DNA of 64,000 bases from an uncultured Bacilli bacterium (GTDB lineage Bacteria > Bacillota_I > Bacilli_A > RF39 > UBA660): the NCBI GenBank assembly GCA_944358445.1, contig CALVRC010000001.1, forward strand, positions 1 to 64,000. The letters are read 5' to 3'. Shown here one piece after another: positions 1 through 7,965 of the stretch (positions are counted from its first letter, which is position 1; each line of letters opens with the position of its first letter). The translations under genes were made by a program, and so were the position numbers. The notes below the pieces were generated by a model. That model was not told the DNA's origin. It saw nothing but the letters and a program-made list of their open reading frames with translations, and did not search any database.

Positions 1-80
<80 letters not shown>

Positions 81-179
81 TAACAAGTTTATTATTCTAT
101 TTTAAAAATACTAAATTTATTTGTTACAAAAATGATTAGAAAAGCAGATAATATACATATGTTTTTTCCACAGCACTAA

Positions 180-195
180 TGTTTCACGTGAAACA
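180..195. promoter_or_regulatory. parS site 1
   Basis: Perfect palindrome TGTTTCACGTGAAACA, one base from the canonical Bacillus parS. Here the symmetry extends to a perfect 32-bp palindrome over 172-203 (arms AGCACTAATGTTTCAC). ParB (38409-39284) is the expected binder. The long palindrome could also act as a terminator-like hairpin, but no gene ends here. Confidence 0.93.
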
Positions 196-359
196 TTAGT
201 GCTAATGAATCAAATATTTAAAGAATAAAGGTAAAAATATAAAATAGAAAATAAAAATGTTAATGTAAAATATTACTATAAAATACAGAAAATATTGTGT
301 ATAAACGTATTGCATTTAATAATATTGTGAGTTTTATAATAAATTTATTCATAATACAA

Positions 360-375
360 TGTTTCACGTGAAACA
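360..375. promoter_or_regulatory. parS site 2
   Basis: Perfect TGTTTCACGTGAAACA, 180 bases from site 1. Expected ParB loading site for chromosome segregation. Confidence 0.93.
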
Positions 376-517
376 TTAGGATATTAAACCAATATATGAA
401 ACAGCATAAGCAAAAAGATATTTTACAGGCTATTAATTATAATTAAAACTATTTTTAAACGGTAATAATTTTTAACAAGAAAAAATATTAATATTCTAAA
501 TTTTAAATAATTAATAG

Positions 518-526
518 TTATCCACA
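518..526 (+). promoter_or_regulatory. DnaA box, exact TTATCCACA
   Basis: Exact consensus DnaA box eight bases before parS site 3. One-mismatch relatives (TTTTCCACA) lie at 164-172 on the plus strand and 768-776 on the minus strand. With the parS cluster and the strand bias of the genes, this supports an origin-proximal position. Three boxes are too few and too scattered to call this the core oriC. Confidence 0.7.
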
Positions 527-533
527 GTTTTAA

Positions 534-549
534 TGTTTCACGTGAAACA
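534..549. promoter_or_regulatory. parS site 3
   Basis: Perfect TGTTTCACGTGAAACA. It opens the first copy of the 100-bp direct repeat. Confidence 0.93.
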
Positions 550-633
550 TATATTGATATGAACAAAAAAATAGCATAAAATAATCATAAAAAATTAATA
601 ATATTTAAAAAATATTTAAATAAACGCATCCAA

Positions 634-649
634 TGTTTCACGTGAAACA
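634..649. promoter_or_regulatory. parS site 4
   Basis: Perfect TGTTTCACGTGAAACA, exactly 100 bases from site 3, opening the second direct-repeat copy. Confidence 0.93.
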
Positions 650-734
650 TATATTGATATAAAAAAACAGAATAGTATAAAATAATCATAAAAGATTAAT
701 AATATTTAAAAAATATTCAAATAAACACAGACAA

Positions 735-750
735 TGTTTCACGTGAAACA
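735..750. promoter_or_regulatory. parS site 5
   Basis: Perfect TGTTTCACGTGAAACA, 101 bases from site 4 and about 75 bases upstream of the SRP RNA. I saw no further copy of this palindrome in the rest of the window. Confidence 0.93.
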
Positions 751-788
751 TTAAAATAAAAAAATATTGTGGAAAAAGGTCTATATAG

Positions 789-817
789 TTGAAAAAAACA
801 TACAAATATTGTAATAT
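789..817 (+). promoter_or_regulatory. promoter of the SRP RNA gene
   Basis: TTGAAA at 789-794 and TAATAT at 812-817 with a 17-base spacer. The predicted start, about 824, coincides with the first base of the SRP RNA stem. Confidence 0.75.
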
Positions 818-823
818 ATATTT

Positions 824-896
824 GGTACAACATTTATGGCTGAACCAGGTCAGAATCGGAAGATAGCAGCCTTAAGGTCCTCTAAATGTGTGTACC
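824..896 (+). ncRNA. ffs: signal recognition particle RNA, small (4.5S-type)
   Basis: The signature GAACCAGGTCAGAATCGGAA followed by GATAGCAGCC is the SRP domain IV core, where Ffh (SRP54) binds. The ends pair: GGTACAACATTTA at 824-836 with TAAATGTGTGTACC at 883-896, closing a single ~73-nt hairpin, followed by a short T run. This is a minimal form without an Alu domain. The core is AATCGGAAGATAGC where many species have GTCCGGAAGGAAGC. It sits just before tadA, as scr does in Bacillus subtilis, and tadA may be reached by read-through. Confidence 0.93.
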
Positions 897-916
897 TTTT
901 TATTTAGGTGATAAAT

Positions 917-1321
917 ATGGATAAATATATGGAAATAGCACTAAAAGAAGCAAAAAAAAGCTTAAAAAGTGACGATGTTCCAGTTGGAGCAGTAATTGTG
1001 GAAAATAATAAAATTATTTCCAAAGGATATAATACAAAAGAAAAAACACATTTAATAACGAGACATGCTGAAATAAACGCTATAGAAAAAGCTTGCAAAA
1101 AGAAAAAAACTTGGCATTTAGATAAGTGTATATTATACGTCACTCTAGAGCCTTGTCCAATGTGTATGGAAGTTATAAAACAAGCTAGAATAAAGTGTAT
1201 AATATACGCAGCTGAACAGCAAAAACACCCTAATTTAGCAAAACCACAATTAATTAAATTAGAAAATGTGGAAAAATCTAGTAAAATGTTAAAAGAGTTC
1301 TTTAAAACAAAAAGAAAATAA
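917..1321 (+). CDS. tadA: tRNA-specific adenosine deaminase
   Basis: TadA converts the wobble adenosine (A34) of tRNA-Arg(ACG) to inosine in the cytoplasm. The 134-residue protein shows the zinc deaminase motif H50-A-E52, with E52 as proton shuttle, and P79-C80-P-M-C83 supplying the two Cys ligands. I start at ATG 917 because AGGTGA sits five bases before it; an in-frame GTG at 908 lies inside that ribosome binding site. It is slightly shorter than most TadA proteins. It follows the SRP RNA and precedes dnaX, the order seen near the origin in Bacilli. Confidence 0.95.
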   Translation: MDKYMEIALKEAKKSLKSDDVPVGAVIVENNKIISKGYNTKEKTHLITRHAEINAIEKACKKKKTWHLDKCILYVTLEPCPMCMEVIKQARIKCIIYAAEQQKHPNLAKPQLIKLENVEKSSKMLKEFFKTKRK

Positions 1322-1361
1322 GAAATTATCACACAAAATTAAATAACTTATTTTCTTTTAT

Positions 1362-1370
1362 TGTGGATAA
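1362..1370 (-). promoter_or_regulatory. DnaA box between tadA and dnaX
   Basis: TGTGGATAA is the exact complement of the DnaA box TTATCCACA. It lies about 35 bases upstream of the dnaX start and next to a -10-like TATGATATAAT, so DnaA could influence dnaX transcription here. That role is inference. Confidence 0.55.
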
Positions 1371-1404
1371 ATATGATATAATTATATTTGGTAGAGGTGG
1401 TAAA

Positions 1405-3183
1405 ATGTATCAAGCATTATATAGAAAATATAGACCAAAAACCTTAGATGATGTATGTGGACAAGATGTAATTGTAAAAATAATAAGAAATTCCATATTA
1501 AACAATCAAATTAATCATGCTTACTTATTTGCAGGTCCAAGAGGTACTGGAAAAACAAGTATTGCTAAAATATTTGCAAAAATAATTAACTGTGAAAACC
1601 CTATAGATTGCAAACCTTGTGGAAAATGCACAAGTTGTACCCAAGAAAATAATAGCGATATTATTGAAATAGATGCAGCTAGTAACAATGGTGTTGATGA
1701 AATTAGAGAATTAAGAAATAAAGTAAACCTCTTACCAGCATACGGAAAATATAAAGTATATATTATAGATGAGGTTCATATGCTTACTCAAGGTGCTTTT
1801 AATGCTCTTTTAAAAACCTTAGAAGAACCACCAGCACACGTAATATTTATACTAGCAACAACAGATCCACATAAAGTAATAGATACAATACTTTCGAGGT
1901 GCCAGCGCTTAGATTTTAAAAAAATAAGTAATGAAGCTATAGTAGATAATTTATCAAAAATAGCAAAAAAAGAAAAAATTGATATTGATCAAAACGCATT
2001 AAATGAAATAGCAAAACTAGCTGATGGAGGAATGCGTGACTCAGTTGGTATGTTGGACCAAGCAAGAGCATATACAGAAGGGAAAATCACAATAAATGAT
2101 ATACATGATATAAATGGAACACTAACTGAAAATGATTTAAAAGAATTATTAGAAAATATTATCAATAATCAATTAGATGAAGTATTAGAAAAAATAGACA
2201 ATTATAATGATAAAGGAAAAAATTTTGTTAAATTAGCCGAAGAATTTATAGATTTTATAAGAAATATTTTATTATTTAAAGAAGCTCCTAATTATTTTAA
2301 AGAAAGAATTCAAAATATTACAAATTATGAAGAAATTTCTTCTAAAATATCTATAAAAGAACTGTTTTATATAATAGAAATATTAAATAAGTATTCTTTT
2401 GAAATGAAAAATAATAATAATAGTAAATTATTGTTTGAATTAGCCCTAATTAAAATAATTTCAGAAAAAAACAAAGAAAAAGTGGAAAAAACAGAAGAAC
2501 CACCAAGTAATTATCCCAAAATCGAAAAAAATACTCAAAAAATTATAAAAGATGAATTAAGTACTCAAAAAAATGTGGAAAACTATGAAAAAAGTGTGGA
2601 AAAACCCAAAAAAACACAAACAAAAAACGAACAGATAAATGGAGAAAATGTAGTCGACCACCCTCTTCCATCCACTGAAAATAAAATGAAAAAAAACTTA
2701 TCAAATCGCGTTAATGTTAAAATACATGAAAATATAAATAAAATTAAGACAATTAGAATAGATAATACTTTAGCTCGTTTTAGTAAAAAAGAATTAAAAA
2801 ATATTATTCCAGCATTAGAACTGTTAAATGATTTATTATTAGATTCAGAATATGCAAAAAGTGCATCCATTTTACTTGATGGAACCTTAAAAGCCGCAAG
2901 TGATGAAAATTTAATATTCGTGTATAAAACAAAAAGACTTGCAGATTTATTTAATGAAAATCTATTAATTCTTGAAGAAACTATTGCTAAAATATTAAAT
3001 AAAAAATATAATTTAATTGCTACCGATTTAGATGAATGGGAAATTATAAAAAAAGATTTTAATTATAAATTAAGAACATTCATTTATAAGGAAGAAAATT
3101 TTAACTTAGAAGATATCTTTAAAGATGAAGCTTCTGATGATAAAATCGAAGCTATGTTTGAAGATATAATAGAATATAATTAA
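1405..3183 (+). CDS. dnaX: DNA polymerase III subunits gamma/tau
   Basis: AAA+ clamp-loader ATPase of the replisome. Residues 44-51 are the Walker A (GPRGTGKT), a four-Cys zinc module lies at C63, C72, C75 and C78, the Walker B IIDEVHML is at about 120-127, and sensor 1 and the SRC arginine finger are at 151-166. A long Lys/Glu-rich linker (about 370-450) leads to a tau-type C-terminal domain, total 592 residues. ATG 1405 follows AGAGGTGG; the upstream in-frame GTG at 1363 has no ribosome binding site and overlaps the DnaA box. It is followed 18 bases later by ybaB, as in many Bacillota. Confidence 0.96.
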   Translation: MYQALYRKYRPKTLDDVCGQDVIVKIIRNSILNNQINHAYLFAGPRGTGKTSIAKIFAKIINCENPIDCKPCGKCTSCTQENNSDIIEIDAASNNGVDEIRELRNKVNLLPAYGKYKVYIIDEVHMLTQGAFNALLKTLEEPPAHVIFILATTDPHKVIDTILSRCQRLDFKKISNEAIVDNLSKIAKKEKIDIDQNALNEIAKLADGGMRDSVGMLDQARAYTEGKITINDIHDINGTLTENDLKELLENIINNQLDEVLEKIDNYNDKGKNFVKLAEEFIDFIRNILLFKEAPNYFKERIQNITNYEEISSKISIKELFYIIEILNKYSFEMKNNNNSKLLFELALIKIISEKNKEKVEKTEEPPSNYPKIEKNTQKIIKDELSTQKNVENYEKSVEKPKKTQTKNEQINGENVVDHPLPSTENKMKKNLSNRVNVKIHENINKIKTIRIDNTLARFSKKELKNIIPALELLNDLLLDSEYAKSASILLDGTLKAASDENLIFVYKTKRLADLFNENLLILEETIAKILNKKYNLIATDLDEWEIIKKDFNYKLRTFIYKEENFNLEDIFKDEASDDKIEAMFEDIIEYN

Positions 3184-3201
3184 AAGAAAGAAGGAATGAA
3201 A

Positions 3202-3498
3202 ATGAATATTCAAACTATGATGAAACAAGCTCAAAAATTACAAAATGACATGTTGAAAGAGAAAAAACAAATTGATGAAAAAATCTTTGAAGGACATTCA
3301 TCTTTTGTTACTATTAAAATGAAAGGAACCAAGGAAGTTACAGAAGTAAAAATTGATGTTGATTCTTTAGAAAAAGAGGATATTGAAATGTTGCAAGATA
3401 TGATTTTAGTTGCTGTAAATGATGCAAACCACCAAATAGATGAAGAAACTGAAGAAAAAATGGGAAAATATACTAAAGGAATGCCAGGTCTTTTCTAA
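3202..3498 (+). CDS. ybaB: YbaB/EbfC nucleoid-associated protein
   Basis: Small DNA-binding protein of 98 residues, dimeric in characterised homologues, that coats the nucleoid. The N-terminal MMKQAQKLQNDM amphipathic helix and the C-terminal GMPGLF are typical. I choose ATG 3202 because GAAGGA is about eight bases upstream; ATG 3196 would be too close. Its stop overlaps the recR start by one base (TAATG), so the two are translationally coupled. dnaX-ybaB-recR is one of the most conserved bacterial gene trios. Confidence 0.94.
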   Translation: MNIQTMMKQAQKLQNDMLKEKKQIDEKIFEGHSSFVTIKMKGTKEVTEVKIDVDSLEKEDIEMLQDMILVAVNDANHQIDEETEEKMGKYTKGMPGLF

Positions 3499-4097
3499 TG
3501 AATTATCCTAAAACAATATTAAATTTAATTGAATGTTTTAAAAAATTTCCAGGTATTGGTGAAAAAACTGCCGAACGATTGGCTCTTGCTACATTAAATA
3601 TGGATGCTGATATAATTGACCTTTTTAGTAAGTCATTGGAAGATGGCAAAACAAAAATAAAAAAATGCTCTAGATGTGGCAGTTTAACAGAAGATGACCT
3701 ATGTCAAATATGTACTGATGAAAATCGTGATACTTCTACCTTATGTGTAGTTGAAGAGTGTAAAAATGTAATATTATTTGAGAAAATAGGAACATATAAA
3801 GGATTATATCATGTTTTAGGTGGTTTGATTTCTCCATTAGAAGGAATAAATCCCGAAGATATCCATATTGATGAATTAATAAATAGAATAAAAAAAGAAA
3901 ATATAAAAGAAGTGATTCTTGCTATTAAACCAAGTGTTGAAGGAGAAACAACAGCTTTGTACATTAGAAAGATGTTAGAAAGAACCGATGTTAAAATATC
4001 TAAAATTGCTCATGGAATTCCAATGGGCGCTGATATTGATTATATTGATCCATTAACACTAGAAATGGCTATTGAAGATCGTACAACTATCTCATAA
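3498..4097 (+). CDS. recR: recombination mediator RecR
   Basis: RecR works with RecO (and RecF) to load RecA on gapped DNA. The 199-residue protein has an N-terminal helix-hairpin-helix (FPGIGEKTAERLAL, about 17-30), a four-Cys zinc finger at C57, C60, C69 and C72, then a Toprim domain from about residue 80 and the C-terminal GADIDYIDPLTL segment. Length and motifs are complete. It overlaps ybaB by one base. Confidence 0.97.
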   Translation: MNYPKTILNLIECFKKFPGIGEKTAERLALATLNMDADIIDLFSKSLEDGKTKIKKCSRCGSLTEDDLCQICTDENRDTSTLCVVEECKNVILFEKIGTYKGLYHVLGGLISPLEGINPEDIHIDELINRIKKENIKEVILAIKPSVEGETTALYIRKMLERTDVKISKIAHGIPMGADIDYIDPLTLEMAIEDRTTIS

Positions 4098-4135
4098 AAA
4101 GGCAATAAATATTATATAATTTATTGAGGTGTTTC

Positions 4136-4321
4136 ATGCTTAATAAATTATTTAAAATATTTAAAAAATTTATAATGAGTTTTTTCATGTTATATGGTTA
4201 TAATGTAATTGTTCCAGCAACCGCTATTATTCCAATTAATTTTATTACAGTATTACTAATCACAATATTTAGTATTCCAGCACTTGTTTTTTTAATTATT
4301 ATAAGACTTGTTGTATACTAG
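4136..4321 (+). CDS. bofA: BofA-like pro-sigma-K processing inhibitor
   Basis: A 61-residue membrane protein with two hydrophobic stretches and the family pattern YGYN...IPINFITVLLITIFSIPALVF. In Bacillus subtilis BofA sits in the forespore outer membrane with SpoIVFA and blocks the SpoIVFB protease that matures sigma-K. The position right after recR matches recR-yaaL-bofA. ATG 4136 follows GAGGTG. A TATAAT at about 4113 suggests its own promoter. Identity rests on pattern and position for a short protein, so alternatives cannot be excluded. Confidence 0.75.
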   Translation: MLNKLFKIFKKFIMSFFMLYGYNVIVPATAIIPINFITVLLITIFSIPALVFLIIIRLVVY

Positions 4322-4333
4322 GAGGAATTAAAG

Positions 4334-5278
4334 ATGTTAGATGGTTACCAAAATACGCAGCCCATTGTGTATAAAATTCTAAAAAATGCAATTATTGATG
4401 ATCAATACTCTCACGCCTATTTAATTGAAACAGGCGGTTTTTATGATGCATTTAATTTTGTAATGGCTTTTTCAAAATCATTATTATGCCCTTTAAAAAA
4501 ATTAACTAAAGAAAATTGTGCTGAATGCCATCAATGTGAAGTAATAGACTCAGGTAATTTTCCTGAAATAGAGATTATTGCTCCAGATGGTTTATGGATA
4601 AAAAAAGAACAACTTCAAAATCTGCAAAAAGAATTTAATACAAAAGCATTAATTGGAAATAAAAGAATTTATATTATAAATCAAACTGAAAAATTAAATA
4701 AATCCGCCGCAAACTCAATACTAAAATTTTTAGAAGAACCAGAAGGAAACATTATTGCCATATTAATGACTGATAACATTTATAATGTTTTATCAACAAT
4801 TCGCTCACGTTGTCAAATATTAAGGTTAAAATCATCAAATAAAAATATAGATGCATCAAATCCAATACAAAAAATAATAAAAATCATCAAACAAGAAAAC
4901 GAAATGGATGATGAAACATTAGAATTAAAAACTTCTAAAGTTATTGAATTCATCAATTATTATGAAAAAAATCATTTAAACACATTACTCTATATAGGAA
5001 AACTTTGGAATGATTATATCAATAGTAAAGAAGAATTAAATTATGCCTACGAAATTATGATAGATTACTATAAAGATATATTAAATTATAAATTAAATAA
5101 GGCATTAGATATTTTTGAAATAAATAACGATATAAAAAATATTGCCCAAAAAAACACACAAGAAGAAATATGTGAAAAAATAAACAAATTAGTTGAATTA
5201 AAAGAACTAATTAAATATAATATAAATTCAAGTCTCTTAATGGATAAATTAATTATGAGTTTAGAAGGAGTGATATAA
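4334..5278 (+). CDS. holB: DNA polymerase III delta' subunit
   Basis: Clamp-loader delta', a non-ATPase AAA+ relative of DnaX. The Walker A position reads ETGGFYDAFN (32-41), so nucleotide binding is lost as expected for delta'. A zinc module is present (C52, C62, C65, C68), and the SRC motif is kept (IRSRCQIL), which in delta' supplies an arginine finger to DnaX. 314 residues. AGGAGG precedes ATG 4334. In Bacillus subtilis tmk, yaaQ and yaaR lie directly upstream; here they are absent and bofA is next. Confidence 0.92.
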   Translation: MLDGYQNTQPIVYKILKNAIIDDQYSHAYLIETGGFYDAFNFVMAFSKSLLCPLKKLTKENCAECHQCEVIDSGNFPEIEIIAPDGLWIKKEQLQNLQKEFNTKALIGNKRIYIINQTEKLNKSAANSILKFLEEPEGNIIAILMTDNIYNVLSTIRSRCQILRLKSSNKNIDASNPIQKIIKIIKQENEMDDETLELKTSKVIEFINYYEKNHLNTLLYIGKLWNDYINSKEELNYAYEIMIDYYKDILNYKLNKALDIFEINNDIKNIAQKNTQEEICEKINKLVELKELIKYNINSSLLMDKLIMSLEGVI

Positions 5279-6067
5279 ATGGAAGTAGTTGGAGTAAATT
5301 TTAAACCACATGGACAAGTATATTACTTTAGCAAAGGGAAATTAAATTTAAAATCCAATATCACTGTCATTGTTGAAACAGAACATGGACTTCAATTTGG
5401 AACCGTTGTAAATCCTAAAATAGAAATTTCTGAAGAAAATATAAAAGGAGACTTAAAAAAAATAATTAGGATTGCTAACAAAAATGACTATATAAAACAT
5501 AAAAAAAATATAAAAGATTCAACGTCCGCATTAAAATTATGCCGTCAAATTGTTGAAAGAGATAACATGAATATGCATATAATAGATGCTAGCTATACTT
5601 TTGACAGAGATAAACTAATTTTTAGATTTTTGGCTGATAATCGAGTAGATTTCAGAGAATTAGCCCGTGAACTAGCATCTATTTATAAAGTAAGAATTGA
5701 ACTTAGACAAATTGGAATTCGAGATAAAGCTAAAGAAATTGGAGGTTATGGACCATGTGGTCAAAAATTATGTTGTGCTAGATTCTTGCAAGATTTAAAT
5801 GCCGTTTCAATCAATATGGCTAAAAACCAAAATATTGCATTAAATCCAAGTAAAATTAATGGTGTTTGTGGTAGATTAATGTGCTGTTTACAATATGAAG
5901 ATGAAACATATGCTACATATCGTCAAAACATGAAAAAAATTGGTGATAAAATTAATACTGAATATGGTGAAGGAACAGTAACAGGGTTAGATATATTAAA
6001 TCAAAAATATAAAGTAAGTGTTTCTGAACATGGAATCATAGAAGTTGATAAAAATGAAAGTAACTAA
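5279..6067 (+). CDS. ricT: PSP1-domain protein RicT (YaaT)
   Basis: RicT is part of the RicA-RicF-RicT (Y) complex that carries Fe-S clusters and directs RNase Y-dependent mRNA maturation; it also affects sporulation and biofilm onset in Bacillus subtilis. The six conserved Cys are visible as C160, C165-C166 and C197, C202-C203 in GPCGQKLCC and VCGRLMCC. 262 residues. It starts one base after the holB stop, with GAAGGAGTGAT overlapping the end of holB. Confidence 0.93.
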   Translation: MEVVGVNFKPHGQVYYFSKGKLNLKSNITVIVETEHGLQFGTVVNPKIEISEENIKGDLKKIIRIANKNDYIKHKKNIKDSTSALKLCRQIVERDNMNMHIIDASYTFDRDKLIFRFLADNRVDFRELARELASIYKVRIELRQIGIRDKAKEIGGYGPCGQKLCCARFLQDLNAVSINMAKNQNIALNPSKINGVCGRLMCCLQYEDETYATYRQNMKKIGDKINTEYGEGTVTGLDILNQKYKVSVSEHGIIEVDKNESN

Positions 6068-6773
6068 TTATCTTTTAGGATATGAAAATCTAAAAATAAT
6101 CCAAGATAATGAAATGTTTAACTTTTCTTTGGATTCAGTTTTACTTCCAAATTTTATTACAATAAATGAATCAACAAAAAACATCTTAGATATTGGTACT
6201 GGTAATGCCCCGATACCGTTAATTTTATCATCTAAAACGAAAGCTCATATAACTGGCATTGAAATTCAAAAAGAAGTAAGTGAAATGGCAAAAGAATCAG
6301 TTAAATTAAATAACTTAGAAAATAGAATTACTATTTTTAATAAAGATGCCAAAGAGTATGCTAAAGAAATGACTCCAGAATATTTTGATATAATAACTTG
6401 TAACCCACCATATTTTGAGGTCTTAGAAACCTCAAGATTAAATAAAAACGACTATAAAACAATTGCCCGTCATGAGGTAAATTTAAATATAAAAGACATA
6501 CTTAAAATTGCACGTAAACTTTTAAAAAATGGTGGGACCTTAGGTTTAGTTCATCGCCCAGAACGTCTAATTGATATTTTAACTACTATGCGTGAATATA
6601 ATATTGAACCCAAAAAAATCAGATTAATCTATCCTGGTAAAAATAAAGCAGCTAATATTTTATTAATAGAGGGCAAAAAGAATGGAAAAAAAGGTTTAAA
6701 AATATTACCTCCTTTATATAGTCATAATAAAGATGGATCTTATACTGAAGAAATTCAAAAATATTTTAAGTGA
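6054..6773 (+). CDS. trmN6: tRNA1(Val) A37 N6-methyltransferase family protein (YabB)
   Basis: SAM-dependent Rossmann methyltransferase. The SAM-binding loop ILDIGTGNAPIPL is at about 44-56, the acidic end of strand 2 is GIE at 68-70, and the catalytic NPPYF motif is near residue 123, typical of N6-adenine methylation. ATG 6054 overlaps the ricT end by 14 bases; an in-frame TTG at 6045 is less likely. Order ricT-yabB-rsmI matches Bacilli, but the replication regulator gene yabA and the GIY-YIG gene yazA, normally in this stretch, are missing. The tRNA target is inferred from the family. Confidence 0.85.
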   Translation: MKVTNYLLGYENLKIIQDNEMFNFSLDSVLLPNFITINESTKNILDIGTGNAPIPLILSSKTKAHITGIEIQKEVSEMAKESVKLNNLENRITIFNKDAKEYAKEMTPEYFDIITCNPPYFEVLETSRLNKNDYKTIARHEVNLNIKDILKIARKLLKNGGTLGLVHRPERLIDILTTMREYNIEPKKIRLIYPGKNKAANILLIEGKKNGKKGLKILPPLYSHNKDGSYTEEIQKYFK

Positions 6774-6783
6774 GATGATATAA

Positions 6784-7620
6784 ATGATACAAAAAAGTTA
6801 TGATGGCTCCCCTACTTTGTATATTGTACCAACTCCAATTGGTAACCTAGAAGACATAACAATCAGAGCCTTAAATATTTTAAAAGAAGTAGATGTAATT
6901 TTTGCTGAAGACACAAGAACTACAAAACAACTATTAAATCATTTTGAGATAAATAAAAAATTAATATCTAGTCATCTATATAATGAAAATCAAAATGAAG
7001 AAAAAGAATTAGATTATTTAAAAGATGGGAAAAACATTGCCGTAGTAAGTGACCGAGGTACACCAGTAATTAGTGATCCAGGTTATATACTAGTTAAAAA
7101 TGCTATTAAACATGGCTATAATGTCGTTTGTCTTCCTGGCCCAACAGCAGTAATTCCCGCGCTAGTCATGTCTGGATTAAGTGGTGGACCATTCACTTTT
7201 TATGGATTTTTAAATAGTAAAGATAGCAAAAGAAAAAAAGAATTAGAAACTTTAAAAAATAGTCCCTACCCTATTGCATTTTATGAAGCCCCACATAGAC
7301 TCATCAAAACATTAAATAATATATATGAAATATTTGGTAATAGAGAAATTGCTATTGTCCGGGAAATAAGTAAAAGATATGAAGAAGTTATTCGTGGAAC
7401 TGTGGAAAACATCCTTAAAACTGTGGAAAACCTAAAAGGAGAAATAGTAATTGTGGTTGAGGGTAATCAAGAAACAATATCATTTGATAACCTATCAATT
7501 AAAGACCATGTTAATTTATACATTGAAGACGGACTAACACCAAATGAAGCCATAAAAAAAGTCGCTAAAGAACGTAACGTTCCTAAAAGCGAAATCTATA
7601 ATGAATATCATAATTTATAA
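6784..7620 (+). CDS. rsmI: 16S rRNA 2'-O-methyltransferase RsmI (C1402)
   Basis: Methylates the ribose of C1402 in the P site of 16S rRNA. The tetrapyrrole-methylase fold is shown by LYIVPTPIGNLEDITIRAL near the N-terminus, FAEDTRTT, and the SDPGY and PGP loops. 278 residues, full length. The ribosome binding site GAGATGAT and ATG 6784 lie just after trmN6, so the two are probably one operon, ended by the hairpin at 7619-7643. Confidence 0.96.
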   Translation: MIQKSYDGSPTLYIVPTPIGNLEDITIRALNILKEVDVIFAEDTRTTKQLLNHFEINKKLISSHLYNENQNEEKELDYLKDGKNIAVVSDRGTPVISDPGYILVKNAIKHGYNVVCLPGPTAVIPALVMSGLSGGPFTFYGFLNSKDSKRKKELETLKNSPYPIAFYEAPHRLIKTLNNIYEIFGNREIAIVREISKRYEEVIRGTVENILKTVENLKGEIVIVVEGNQETISFDNLSIKDHVNLYIEDGLTPNEAIKKVAKERNVPKSEIYNEYHNL

Positions 7621-7643
7621 GGTTTAATAAACCTTATTTTTTT
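7619..7643. terminator. bidirectional terminator between rsmI and the XRE gene
   Basis: AAGGTTTAATAAACCTT at 7619-7635 followed by ATTTTTTT. The stem overlaps the stop codons of both convergent genes. Confidence 0.8.
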
Positions 7644-7864
7644 GTTTTCAATTGAGTATTTGGATTATCAGTTAACCCCAATATATAATCCGCAGATACA
7701 TTAAGTATTTTACAAATCTTTGGTAAATAAGTAACCGGCATAACATTTATACCCTTTTCATATCTAGAATATTGCTGTTGCTTAATTCCAATTTTAAAAG
7801 CCATTTCTTTTTGAGTAATATTTTGTCTATCTCTTTCATAAGCCATTTTTTCATTATAATACAT
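7634..7864 (-). CDS. XRE-family helix-turn-helix regulator
   Basis: A 76-residue protein that is almost only a Cro/CI-type HTH: residues 14-70 contain QKEMAFKIGIKQQQYSRYEKG and the terminal LNVSADYILGLTDNP typical of this family. No second domain. AGGTGATGGC precedes the start. It is divergent from the secreted protein gene at 7966, and the shared 100-bp gap holds two palindromes, one of them inside the other gene's promoter. I infer that it represses itself and the neighbour. Confidence 0.88.
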   Translation of the reverse strand: MYYNEKMAYERDRQNITQKEMAFKIGIKQQQYSRYEKGINVMPVTYLPKICKILNVSADYILGLTDNPNTQLKTKK

Positions 7865-7899
7865 GCCATCACCTCATGATAACATTTTAAAAATATTTA

Positions 7900-7932
7900 C
7901 AACATAAATGTTGAAAAATGAACACATGTGTT
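7900..7932. promoter_or_regulatory. two palindromic operator candidates
   Basis: CAACATAAATGTTG at 7900-7913 and the perfect 12-bp palindrome AACACATGTGTT at 7921-7932, centred 20 bases apart, about two helical turns. The second lies between the -35 and -10 of the promoter at 7911-7939. Likely sites for the XRE protein at 7634-7864. Confidence 0.6.
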
Positions 7933-7939
7933 GTAAAAT
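7911..7939 (+). promoter_or_regulatory. promoter of the secreted protein gene
   Basis: TTGAAA (7911-7916), 17-base spacer, TAAAAT (7934-7939). The start point would be about 20 bases before ATG 7966. An operator candidate fills the spacer, so bound repressor would exclude RNA polymerase. Confidence 0.65.
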
Positions 7940-7965
7940 GTAATTAATAATAAATGAGGTGCATT

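Larger units (their letters stand above)
534..734. repeat. two ~100-bp direct repeats, each starting with a parS site
   Basis: Bases 534-633 and 634-734 align end to end with roughly ten differences. Each copy begins with the 16-bp parS, then ATATTGATAT, a shared A-rich middle and a similar end. The repeat shows that the parS cluster grew by tandem duplication and that the copies have since diverged only outside the parS core. Confidence 0.88.

Noticed and set aside
172-203. Rho-independent terminator
   Set aside because: No gene ends here, no T run follows, and the core is the parS sequence repeated four more times.
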